This document shows, one piece after another, positions 7,796 to 13,831 of a stretch of DNA of 16,450 nucleotides (positions are counted from its first letter, which is position 1; every line of letters starts with the position of its first letter). The DNA comes from Candidatus Magasanikbacteria bacterium RIFCSPHIGHO2_02_FULL_47_14 (GTDB taxonomy: Bacteria > Patescibacteriota > Patescibacteriia > Magasanikbacterales > UBA922). The position numbers and the translations under genes are program-made. Under the pieces are notes generated by a model. It was not told where the DNA came from. It saw nothing but the letters and a program-made list of their open reading frames with translations, and ran no database searches. The stretch is from contig MFQB01000046.1 of the NCBI GenBank assembly GCA_001784275.1, positions 1 to 16,450 of the forward strand, in the 5' to 3' direction.

Positions 7796-8561
7796 AGTGA
7801 ACTTCTAATGAATGAAATACTGCGTCAAAGTCTTGTTTTGAGTTGATGCCGACCGCTTCTTGTAGCGGGACATCGACGGTTCCAACTCGCTCTCCTTCAT
7901 CTATCGCCATCTGCACCAAATCTACCAAGTAATACTCCCCTTGTGCATTACTGTTCGATAACAACCGGAGGTGACTCCACAGCCACTCTGCATCAAAACA
8001 AAAATAGCAGGTACACACTTCACGAATAGTTTTTTCTGTTTCAGTTGCATCTTTTAATTCGACTACTCGTTTGACGTTTTGAGAAGCGCCCCGAACCACT
8101 CGGCCAAACGCATAAAACACAGATCGCCAATCGTCAAAGTCCGGAGTTGTAGCTGTCATAAACGTAAGCGTGTTCCTCTCCTGGGTATGCGTGTCCGTCA
8201 GCTTTCGAATGGACTCGGCCGACAAAAAGGGCATATCACCATACAATACAACAACGTGGTCCGCTGCACCCCGAAGCGCTGATTCTGTTACACGAACTGC
8301 GTCACCTGTACCACGTTGGTGTTCTTGCACTACGTACACGACACGTTCACCGAGATACTCCTGGACCGCATTCGAGTCTGCGGCAACTACGACGACAGGT
8401 TTTTCACAAACGTGTGCCGCTTCAACATGAGATACAAGGTGATCAATGAGTGGCTTCCCACCAAGTTCGTGCATAACTTTGGGGATAGCGCTTTGCATAC
8501 GCGTCCCTTTTCCAGCAGCGAGAATAACCACACCGATGCGAGGAAAACTAGCGAGATTCAT
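7785..8561 (-). CDS. GlmU-type NTP-transferase (uridylyltransferase domain only)
   Basis: A 258-residue protein aligning with only the N-terminal half of GlmU (about 456 residues). Nucleotide-binding signature LAAGKGTRM (14-22) is followed by PKV (27-29). QRGTGDAV (82-89) and YGDMPF (107-112, metal-binding D109) follow, then VELKDATE and SNAQGEYYLVDL, nearly identical in pattern to GlmU. The predicted reaction is UTP plus GlcNAc-1-phosphate giving UDP-GlcNAc. There is no left-handed beta-helix acetyltransferase domain: the frame closes and the HAD gene begins with an 11-nt overlap. The ATG at 8561 is chosen over a GTG 30 nt upstream; it overlaps the preceding HAD-like gene by 14 nt. Another nucleotidyltransferase specificity is possible, but the GlmU-like motifs and glmS neighbourhood argue for UDP-GlcNAc. 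Confidence 0.9.
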   Translation of the reverse strand: MNLASFPRIGVVILAAGKGTRMQSAIPKVMHELGGKPLIDHLVSHVEAAHVCEKPVVVVAADSNAVQEYLGERVVYVVQEHQRGTGDAVRVTESALRGAADHVVVLYGDMPFLSAESIRKLTDTHTQERNTLTFMTATTPDFDDWRSVFYAFGRVVRGASQNVKRVVELKDATETEKTIREVCTCYFCFDAEWLWSHLRLLSNSNAQGEYYLVDLVQMAIDEGERVGTVDVPLQEAVGINSKQDFDAVFHSLEVHYED

Positions 8562-9204
8562 AAGGTGGGATATGTAGCTGTAAATACTCACCGACTTGCT
8601 TCAACGTTTCAAAAAATGGAAAGCCGCTTTGTCGATATTCTTCATCACTCGACCGATCAGATTTTTTCAGTATTGGTTTCAGGCCGGGAAACTCTTGCGC
8701 CAGGTCTTTGGTTTCAGCAACTTTGTCGTTAATAAACCAGACCGTGTTGTCTACATCGTTTCGTGCAAACAACTGCTCCAGAACATGGCGTTTGGTGTCA
8801 TGCACCATATATATCTGATCAAAATATGGGTTAACTCCTGCACCTTCTGTTTTTAACTTCTGAAATCCCGGATTACCAAGGCTCAAAAGAATCATTGGCT
8901 GCTGGTATTTTTTCAAATCCTGTAAAAAAGGAATCGTATCAGGGAACAAAAAATCAGGAAGCATGTCGCCGGTCGTCGTTTTCAGTTGAAACAAAACTTC
9001 GTCGCGACTATAGCCACGTGCCCCCAGGACTTCAGCATGACGTTCGTCTGAATAGGTAAACAAACCATCGTGACTATTTCTGGCCTCGCGATAGCTCTCC
9101 CAGTACTCCTCCTCAGATACGCCAAGCTGTTGCACCGCCTCCAAGCGTGCTTGCTTTAACGCTTGCGTATCAAATAATGTGTCGTCAAAGTCAACGATAA
9201 ACAT
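8548..9204 (-). CDS. HAD-superfamily hydrolase-like protein of unknown substrate
   Basis: A 218-residue protein. The N-terminus reads MFIVDFDDTLFDT, with D5 and D7 as the HAD motif I pair. A helical cap follows, then LLSLGNPGF (motif II serine region) and FINDK near residue 160 (motif IV-like). Motif III lysine may be in the DTKRH segment. Overall it looks like a family seen as 'HAD family hydrolase' in reduced genomes, not a named enzyme. The ATG at 9204 is taken because it places motif I directly at the N-terminus and lies 2 nt after the TrmB stop; a longer frame would begin inside trmB. It is coupled to the GlmU-like gene by a 14-nt overlap. Confidence 0.8.
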   Translation of the reverse strand: MFIVDFDDTLFDTQALKQARLEAVQQLGVSEEEYWESYREARNSHDGLFTYSDERHAEVLGARGYSRDEVLFQLKTTTGDMLPDFLFPDTIPFLQDLKKYQQPMILLSLGNPGFQKLKTEGAGVNPYFDQIYMVHDTKRHVLEQLFARNDVDNTVWFINDKVAETKDLAQEFPGLKPILKKSDRSSDEEYRQSGFPFFETLKQVGEYLQLHIPPYESR

Positions 9205-9206
9205 AT

Positions 9207-9950
9207 TTACAAGGTTCGCCACAGTTCATCAAAAATTCTTTTTTGTGTGGCATACACGCCTTGGTTTTCAATCACAACACCCACAGGTTCTTTTTTGGTA
9301 TTCAACGAAATATACGCTGTCTTCCCGGGATATATCATGATATATGTTGGTTCATCCTGTATGTCGTCTGTGACCGGAAGCCACTTTCTCTCATCAAGCC
9401 CACGGAACTCACCGCCCTTGCCAATCGCAATAACTTGCACTGCGACTCCTTTGCTCACTCTGACGTCAGAAAATGTTGAGAAGTGTTCATACAGATACGG
9501 ACGCAAGCCTTCTGCCGAGTAAATGCGATACATTTTTTCTTCTGTTTGTTCGCACACAGCCAAAACGTCTTCTAAAATTTCATGTAGCTCTTCTTTATCT
9601 ACATAGCGTGCCACGGGTCTGCCTTCGCCGCTATGATATAACGCCTCAAGTTCGGGAATACTTCTCTCAAGCTCCTTATCAACCCGGCCCAGTTCTTCTT
9701 CGCGCCGGTGCAGAAGACTAAAAAGCTTTTCCGGTGGTTCAGCCACAAAGTGCTGCTTTAACTCTTTTTTATAGAAGCTTACAATCTCCTCTTCTTCAAG
9801 CCACTTCAATGCATCATAGGTTGTACCCCGATTAAAGCCTACAGCCTGGGCCAGTTCGCGCACTGAACTGGGCCCTAACTGAAGAAGGCTCAGGTAAACC
9901 TTGGCTGTTTTGTCAGAAAATCCTATTTTTTTAAGAAGAGATATATCCAT
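9207..9950 (-). CDS. TrmB-family transcriptional regulator (winged HTH)
   Basis: A 247-residue protein. Residues 1-75 form a winged helix-turn-helix of the TrmB type (IGFSDKTAKVYLSLL, LGPSSVRELAQAVGFNRGTTYDAL, then the wing). A charged helix (about 75-105) acts as linker or dimerisation segment. Residues 110-247 resemble the phospholipase-D-like/effector-binding half found in bacterial TrmB regulators, whose characterised archaeal members sense sugars. It is the promoter-proximal gene of a long operon, so it probably controls that operon and itself. The ligand is unknown; a sugar phosphate, UDP-GlcNAc or citrate would fit the neighbours. The 5' leader is about 57 nt and lacks a Shine-Dalgarno sequence: CCTCC, not GGAGG, lies upstream of the ATG. 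Confidence 0.88.
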   Translation of the reverse strand: MDISLLKKIGFSDKTAKVYLSLLQLGPSSVRELAQAVGFNRGTTYDALKWLEEEEIVSFYKKELKQHFVAEPPEKLFSLLHRREEELGRVDKELERSIPELEALYHSGEGRPVARYVDKEELHEILEDVLAVCEQTEEKMYRIYSAEGLRPYLYEHFSTFSDVRVSKGVAVQVIAIGKGGEFRGLDERKWLPVTDDIQDEPTYIMIYPGKTAYISLNTKKEPVGVVIENQGVYATQKRIFDELWRTL

Positions 9951-9984
9951 GATATGCGGAGGCGACTTAGCTAAAAATTGCCTT

Positions 9985-10001
9985 AATTTAGATAAATTTA
10001 T
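9985..10001. repeat. AT-rich palindrome / direct repeat, possible operator
   Basis: Just downstream of the minus-strand -10 element lies the perfect 10-bp palindrome ATAAATTTAT (9992-10001). It overlaps a direct repeat of AATTTA at 9985-9990 and 9995-10000, one helical turn apart. The position, within the first about 25 nt of the transcript, would suit repression by the TrmB regulator encoded immediately downstream. It does not match the archaeal TrmB consensus (TACT-N3-AGTA), and AT-rich palindromes arise easily by chance, so this is a weak candidate. Confidence 0.3.
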
Positions 10002-10013
10002 ACGGTAATCTCC

Positions 10014-10042
10014 AGTATATTTTTTATCTTAATATTTGTCAA
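10014..10042 (-). promoter_or_regulatory. Sigma-70 promoter of the trmB-glmS-citrate-lyase operon
   Basis: On the minus strand, TTGACA (10037-10042) is followed after exactly 17 bp by TATACT (10014-10019), a full -35 and 5/6 -10 match. The predicted start near 10007 leaves a leader of about 57 nt before the trmB ATG. No other promoter of this quality is obvious in the tightly packed genes downstream. Confidence 0.85.
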
Positions 10043-10082
10043 CTTTTCTTCGACAATACCTGTGGAAAAACTGCCAATGCCA

Positions 10083-10111
10083 TTGACAAAAGCCTTTTTT
10101 TATGCTATACT
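10083..10111 (+). promoter_or_regulatory. Sigma-70 extended -10 promoter of the GC-rich membrane-protein gene
   Basis: TTGACA (10083-10088), 17 bp, then TATACT (10106-10111), preceded by TGC, giving an extended -10 (TGnTATACT). The predicted start is near 10118, about 45 nt before the ATG at 10163. It is divergent from the operon promoter at 10014-10042; the two -35 boxes are 40 bp apart and both promoters use the same hexamers and spacing. The promoter sits in AT-rich host-like DNA while the gene it drives is GC-rich. Confidence 0.85.
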
Positions 10112-10162
10112 ATGCTGTTTTGCGTTCCTTGAAAACAACCTCTTCGGATTACGGGGTCTACT

Positions 10163-10732
10163 ATGTTCGGGGTCTTCATTTTGATCCTCTGCGCGATCAC
10201 CCTGGTCGAGAGTGTGCCGGGGATCGTGTTCAAGCTGATCCTGCTCGGGATCGTTCTGCTGATCTCGGTCTTCGGAATCGTGGTTACCACCAAGCCCGCA
10301 GCACCCAAACCCGCCCCGAGCAAAGGACACGGGGGTGGCCACGGCGGAGGCCACGGGGATGGCCACGGAGGCAGCGCCAAAAAGGAAAAGACGCCAACTC
10401 TCCGGTGGATCTCCATCGGGATGGCATGCCTCTGTTTGTACTTCCTCACGGGCTGGTTGCTGTCGTGGCGGGATGCCAAGCTCTACGCCCGCGAAGGCGC
10501 GGAAAAAGGCTACACCATGCGCCCCTTCGTCGTCTTCGAAGATGAGGACTTCGGCGTGGAGTGGAGCTGGCGGGTCTACGGCTTCGATCGGCACACCTGC
10601 CGGCAGGAGGGCCGGATGCTCCGGTGCTCTCCGTTTGGCAACTGCGAACTGGAGGGTCATCCGATCGACCTCGGCGACAACGGGCCGACCGTCGCATGTG
10701 TACCCACGCGTGCGCCATACCCGATGTACTGA
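10163..10732 (+). CDS. Unrecognised membrane protein with His/Gly repeat and four C-terminal cysteines
   Basis: A 189-residue protein that I cannot assign to a family. Hydrophobic segments lie at about 3-17, 22-42 and 82-101. Between the second and third is a Pro/Ala/Lys stretch, then a repeat in which histidines fall every fourth residue (H56, H60, H64, H68) among glycines, which could bind metal. The last 88 residues are soluble, with acidic EDEDF (126-130) and four cysteines (C146, C155, C161, C179). Codons are strongly G/C-ending, unlike the flanking operons, and this is the only plus-strand gene in the window. ATG at 10163 is preceded by no strong Shine-Dalgarno (ACGGGG is nearby). A perfect promoter before it and a terminator after it make it a one-gene unit, probably of foreign origin. 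The GC-rich overlapping frames on both strands are shadows. Confidence 0.75.
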   Translation: MFGVFILILCAITLVESVPGIVFKLILLGIVLLISVFGIVVTTKPAAPKPAPSKGHGGGHGGGHGDGHGGSAKKEKTPTLRWISIGMACLCLYFLTGWLLSWRDAKLYAREGAEKGYTMRPFVVFEDEDFGVEWSWRVYGFDRHTCRQEGRMLRCSPFGNCELEGHPIDLGDNGPTVACVPTRAPYPMY

Positions 10733-10772
10733 GATACGCCGTATTCGCCGCAACCGGCCACTCGCCGCAAGA

Positions 10773-10806
10773 GGTGTCGCAAAACCAAAAACCGTCCCGC
10801 GACACC
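10773..10806 (+). repeat. Alternative hairpin competing with the terminator
   Basis: GGTGTCGC (10773-10780) can pair with GCGACACC (10799-10806), enclosing the left arm of the downstream terminator in its loop. The two folds are incompatible as simple nested structures, an arrangement resembling terminator/antiterminator pairs. There is no evidence of regulated read-through, because the gene downstream on this strand is absent. Confidence 0.35.
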
Positions 10807-10857
10807 CTGACTCGACAAACACTTGTCGCATCAGGGAGGAGCTTGGGACGGTTTTTT
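10787..10857. terminator. Long nested intrinsic terminator, probably bidirectional
   Basis: Outer arms AAAAACCGTCCC (10787-10798) and GGGACGGTTTTT (10845-10856) are perfectly complementary. Inside them CCCTGA (10805-10810) pairs with TCAGGG (10831-10836), and CGACA (10813-10817) pairs with TGTCG (10824-10828). A T-run follows on the plus strand (to 10857), ending the GC-rich gene. On the minus strand the mirrored T-run follows the stem, 14 nt after the phosphoribosyltransferase stop at 10871, so the same element can end the convergent gluconeogenic operon. Confidence 0.88.
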
Positions 10858-10870
10858 GTTATGCAAAATT

Positions 10871-11386
10871 CTATTTATTATTATTGACCAGTCGCTTCCA
10901 CGGAAAAATCGGCCACTGGCGTGTCTCCTCTCCAAAATAATCCGGTTCAAACTGTGTCCATGGTTGTTTATACAACACAACAAATTTTACTTCTGCCGGG
11001 TGTTTCATCTCCAAGTAGTCCCCGACCAACTTCAAGGTGGAGCCGGAAACCACCATCTCATCCACCACGAGCACCTTCAGCCCTTCGATATCCTTGGACA
11101 ACTCTTGAGAAATTTTTGGCTTGTGACGCAACTCCTGGTCTTTCCCTTCTTTTTGTACCTTTGAAAAGTCAATCTTGATCGTATACAACTCTTTGTTACC
11201 AACCGCATACGAAATCAACGCAGCCGGAATTAAACCGGATCGTGCGATTGAGATAATAATATCCGGTGTAAAACCATCTCGTTCCATTCTCCAGATAATA
11301 TTGTGTGCCGCTTGTTCTACGTCTTCCCAAGACAAAGCAACTTCTCCCTCACTTTTATCGTAATAGTCCTGAACAACATGATTCAT
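10871..11386 (-). CDS. Purine-type phosphoribosyltransferase (hypoxanthine/xanthine PRTase-like)
   Basis: A 171-residue type I phosphoribosyltransferase. The PRPP-binding signature is VLVVDEMVVSGSTL (105-118), with ISIARSGLIPA (45-55) as the pyrophosphate-binding loop region, and PIFPWKR near the C-terminus in place of the usual (V)FPW(E) seen in Gpt/HPRT-like enzymes. It would salvage a purine base with PRPP to the nucleotide; the base cannot be read from the sequence. It begins 2 nt after the gap stop and is last in the gluconeogenic operon, just before the shared terminator. The second residue after the two acidic residues in the PRPP loop is Met, a small departure from the common VDDVxxTG form. 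Confidence 0.85.
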   Translation of the reverse strand: MNHVVQDYYDKSEGEVALSWEDVEQAAHNIIWRMERDGFTPDIIISIARSGLIPAALISYAVGNKELYTIKIDFSKVQKEGKDQELRHKPKISQELSKDIEGLKVLVVDEMVVSGSTLKLVGDYLEMKHPAEVKFVVLYKQPWTQFEPDYFGEETRQWPIFPWKRLVNNNK

Positions 11387-11388
11387 AG

Positions 11389-12408
11389 TTATGCATTAAT
11401 CTTCTCGCTCATATACTCAAGAAGGTAAGCCAACTGAGTCACATACCCCCACTCGTTGTCGTACCAGGCAAGAATGCTCACGAGTGTACCATCAATCACC
11501 TGCGTTGACAAGGCGTCAACGACAGAGCCAAAAGAGGTGCGGGTGTGGTCTACAGAAACCAGCGGGAGTTCAGAGACAGTTAAACTTTTTGGGAATCTTT
11601 CACGCGCAGCTTCTCTAAAAGAGTTGTTTACTTCCTCCACTGTTGCAGTCCGTTGCAACTCACCGACAAAATTCACCACAGATACAATCTCTACCGGGAC
11701 ACGCAAAGCAATACCGTCCAGTTTTCCACGCAACTCCGGGATCAGTTTCCCGATTGTCTTAGCAGCGCCAGTCTCTGTGGGAACAATGGAAAGACTGGCG
11801 GCTCGACTTCTGCGAAAGTCATGCTTGCGATGTGGGTGATCCACCAAGTGTTGATCGTTCGTATAGGCATGTGCAGTCGAGATATATCCATGCGCTAAAC
11901 CAAATGTGTCATGCAGCGTGCGAACAACAGGAGCTGCACACGTCGTGGTACAAGATGCCGCTGAGATAACTCGATGCCGCTGCGGATCAAAGGCGGTATG
12001 ATTGATCCCATAAATCATGGTAATGTCTTCGTCTTTTGCAGGGGCAGAAATAACCACGTACTTGGCTCCGGCCTCCATATGTTTTTCGCTGGTCTCTCGG
12101 TCACGAAAGACACCTGTCGACTCTATAACCACGTCGACATCATATCCTGACCACGGAGCTTTTTCGACCTCATCTTCGTGATGGAGTGGCACTTCTTTTC
12201 CGTCAATGATCAAGGCGCTGTTGTCTCGATAGGATACCTCGTGCTCCCATGGTCCATAGATCGAGTCATACTTTAACAGATGAGCGTAGATATCCGCCTC
12301 TGATCGACTATTAATCGCAACAACTTCAAAATGCGGATTGTCCCATGCGATCCGCGCTAAAATTCTTCCGATTCTTCCAAATCCGTTGATAGCAACTCTG
12401 AGCGGCAT
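11389..12408 (-). CDS. gap: Glyceraldehyde-3-phosphate dehydrogenase, probable NADP-preferring form
   Basis: A 339-residue protein interconverting glyceraldehyde-3-phosphate and 1,3-bisphosphoglycerate. The Rossmann start is VAINGFGRIGR (5-15). The catalytic cysteine lies in ASCTTTCAAP (C153), with one Asn-to-Thr change from the usual SCTTNC. Other conserved elements are STAHAYTND (H180), TGAAKTIGKLIPEL, LDGIALRVP and the C-terminal WYDNEWGY. After strand 2 it reads INSRS (32-36) where NAD enzymes carry IND; loss of the Asp and gain of Arg is a classic NADP signature, as in gluconeogenic or photosynthetic GAPDHs. The ATG at 12408 is chosen because it enters the Rossmann strand directly; it is 1 nt after the aldolase stop. 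Co-transcription with fbp and an aldolase fits gluconeogenic use. Confidence 0.95.
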   Translation of the reverse strand: MPLRVAINGFGRIGRILARIAWDNPHFEVVAINSRSEADIYAHLLKYDSIYGPWEHEVSYRDNSALIIDGKEVPLHHEDEVEKAPWSGYDVDVVIESTGVFRDRETSEKHMEAGAKYVVISAPAKDEDITMIYGINHTAFDPQRHRVISAASCTTTCAAPVVRTLHDTFGLAHGYISTAHAYTNDQHLVDHPHRKHDFRRSRAASLSIVPTETGAAKTIGKLIPELRGKLDGIALRVPVEIVSVVNFVGELQRTATVEEVNNSFREAARERFPKSLTVSELPLVSVDHTRTSFGSVVDALSTQVIDGTLVSILAWYDNEWGYVTQLAYLLEYMSEKINA

Positions 12409-12409
12409 A

Positions 12410-13822
12410 TTAATCCGCCCTGTCTCCTGCATCGACCTGTCCTGCCTTGGGTTGAAGTACTCGATACAGTGAGTTAAAAATAGTGCTGAACTCTCTTTCT
12501 AACGCCTCCTCAATACGTGGAACCGCCGGCGACAATAGCAAATCGCGTTTCACATATTGTGTGATATTCTTTCGTTCTTTTACCAACCCGACAGCCTCTG
12601 TCTCGTACGAGGCAACCTTGTCTCCATACTTTTCCAAAACCAAATTCTTCATCTTCTGGAACAAGTCTTTGTCATTCGCTTCGATAATATCCCATACTAC
12701 GTCCTGGAACCCGGTTGCCAGGTGAATTTCCGCAACGTGCATTGCCGGAAACAAAGCAAAATATTGTTTTGGCAGCGTAGAGGCTCCATGTTGTACAGAG
12801 AGAACATGCTTCCCGGAGTTAGTAGGATCAACGCCCTTCATAAAAACGTCGTGATGCGCGGTGAAGTCGAGCGGTACACTCTCCAAAGGTTTCCCGTCCG
12901 GCCCGCGGAATCCGCCATGTGCAGAACCCACGTTGATACTTACCTTGGACAAACCTTTCGCACCGCCACTCCCCAACTCGCGTGCGTGCTCGTGTAACAG
13001 CTCGAGATAGGCATTCACTTGCGGAAACTTGGTATTTTCTCCACCCACCTCTCCCACTTCGCCGCCAATGCTAACGGTGCAAGGCAATGAGTGCGCTCTT
13101 TCGTATTCGCGAATAAAATGAAAGAGCTCTGCTGTGAGATGGGCGTTTTCTGACTGGTTCTCACGATCTGTTTTTGTGGGGTCTGCGGTCTCAAACTTTG
13201 AGGCATCAATATCTATGTTATACACCTCGTTTTCTATTGCTTTGGTAATAGCGTCTTTCAGGCGCTGTACTTCTTTGGTGGAATCCGCAGCATATTTTTT
13301 TGGATCGAGCTGATAGTGGTCTGCCTGCAAATAGATTTCTCGGTTCGACAAACCTAAAGAAATATATGCTGCTTTGACAAGGGCGACATATTCATCTTTT
13401 TGTTGAGCCGTGTAGCCAACTTCACTCAGTGCCAACTCAAAGATAATATGGGGAAGGCCCAGTGTCTCAGCGGCTCGCACCGCAGCGCGCACTGTATGAA
13501 ATGTCATCATGCGGCTATTGATGGCAGGCACTGTAAAAAATTGATGTTCACCTTGTGCCTTTTGATCATAAAAATCACAGTTTGAACTTGGCCGGACATC
13601 CAGCGCACGTGCGATTTCATTGATCCAGTACATCGCCGCTTGTTTTACCTCAAGGTCTTCACTTGTCGTGGCATTAAACTGCAGAGTATAGATTAGTTCG
13701 TTCACGAGTTGCTCTACGTTTGAGACACTCACGACCGAGTCATTATCAACAGAACACACCTGGGCTACCAAAATTTTTACTGCGTCTGCAGACGGAAGGT
13801 CAACGTAATATTTTTGTGACAT
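12410..13822 (-). CDS. Large divergent class II (zinc) fructose-bisphosphate aldolase-like protein
   Basis: A 470-residue protein, about 100-150 residues longer than ordinary FbaA. The metal and catalytic positions are in the expected order: LQADHYQ (D168 and H169), GGEVGEVGG (253-261), NVGSAHGG (H302) and QHGAST (H345). Residues 1-90 are an N-terminal extension without a recognised motif. The substrate loop near 363-372 reads AEIHLATGF rather than the common KxNxxT, so the sugar-phosphate pocket differs. Predicted role: condensation of dihydroxyacetone phosphate and glyceraldehyde-3-phosphate to fructose-1,6-bisphosphate. The operon places it between fbp (9 nt upstream) and gap (1 nt downstream), supporting this. 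Alternatives are another ketose-bisphosphate aldolase, such as tagatose type. Confidence 0.85.
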   Translation of the reverse strand: MSQKYYVDLPSADAVKILVAQVCSVDNDSVVSVSNVEQLVNELIYTLQFNATTSEDLEVKQAAMYWINEIARALDVRPSSNCDFYDQKAQGEHQFFTVPAINSRMMTFHTVRAAVRAAETLGLPHIIFELALSEVGYTAQQKDEYVALVKAAYISLGLSNREIYLQADHYQLDPKKYAADSTKEVQRLKDAITKAIENEVYNIDIDASKFETADPTKTDRENQSENAHLTAELFHFIREYERAHSLPCTVSIGGEVGEVGGENTKFPQVNAYLELLHEHARELGSGGAKGLSKVSINVGSAHGGFRGPDGKPLESVPLDFTAHHDVFMKGVDPTNSGKHVLSVQHGASTLPKQYFALFPAMHVAEIHLATGFQDVVWDIIEANDKDLFQKMKNLVLEKYGDKVASYETEAVGLVKERKNITQYVKRDLLLSPAVPRIEEALEREFSTIFNSLYRVLQPKAGQVDAGDRAD

Positions 13823-13831
13823 ATATTCGAG

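Noticed and set aside
10100..10831. Large minus-strand open frame opposite the GC-rich gene
   Set aside because: GC-rich DNA leaves all frames open; the plus-strand frame alone has a promoter, terminator, membrane segments and an ATG at a sensible distance.
10787..10857. Integron attC-type site after the GC-rich plus-strand gene
   Set aside because: The perfect outer stem with a T-run fits an intrinsic terminator, and the attC end boxes are absent.
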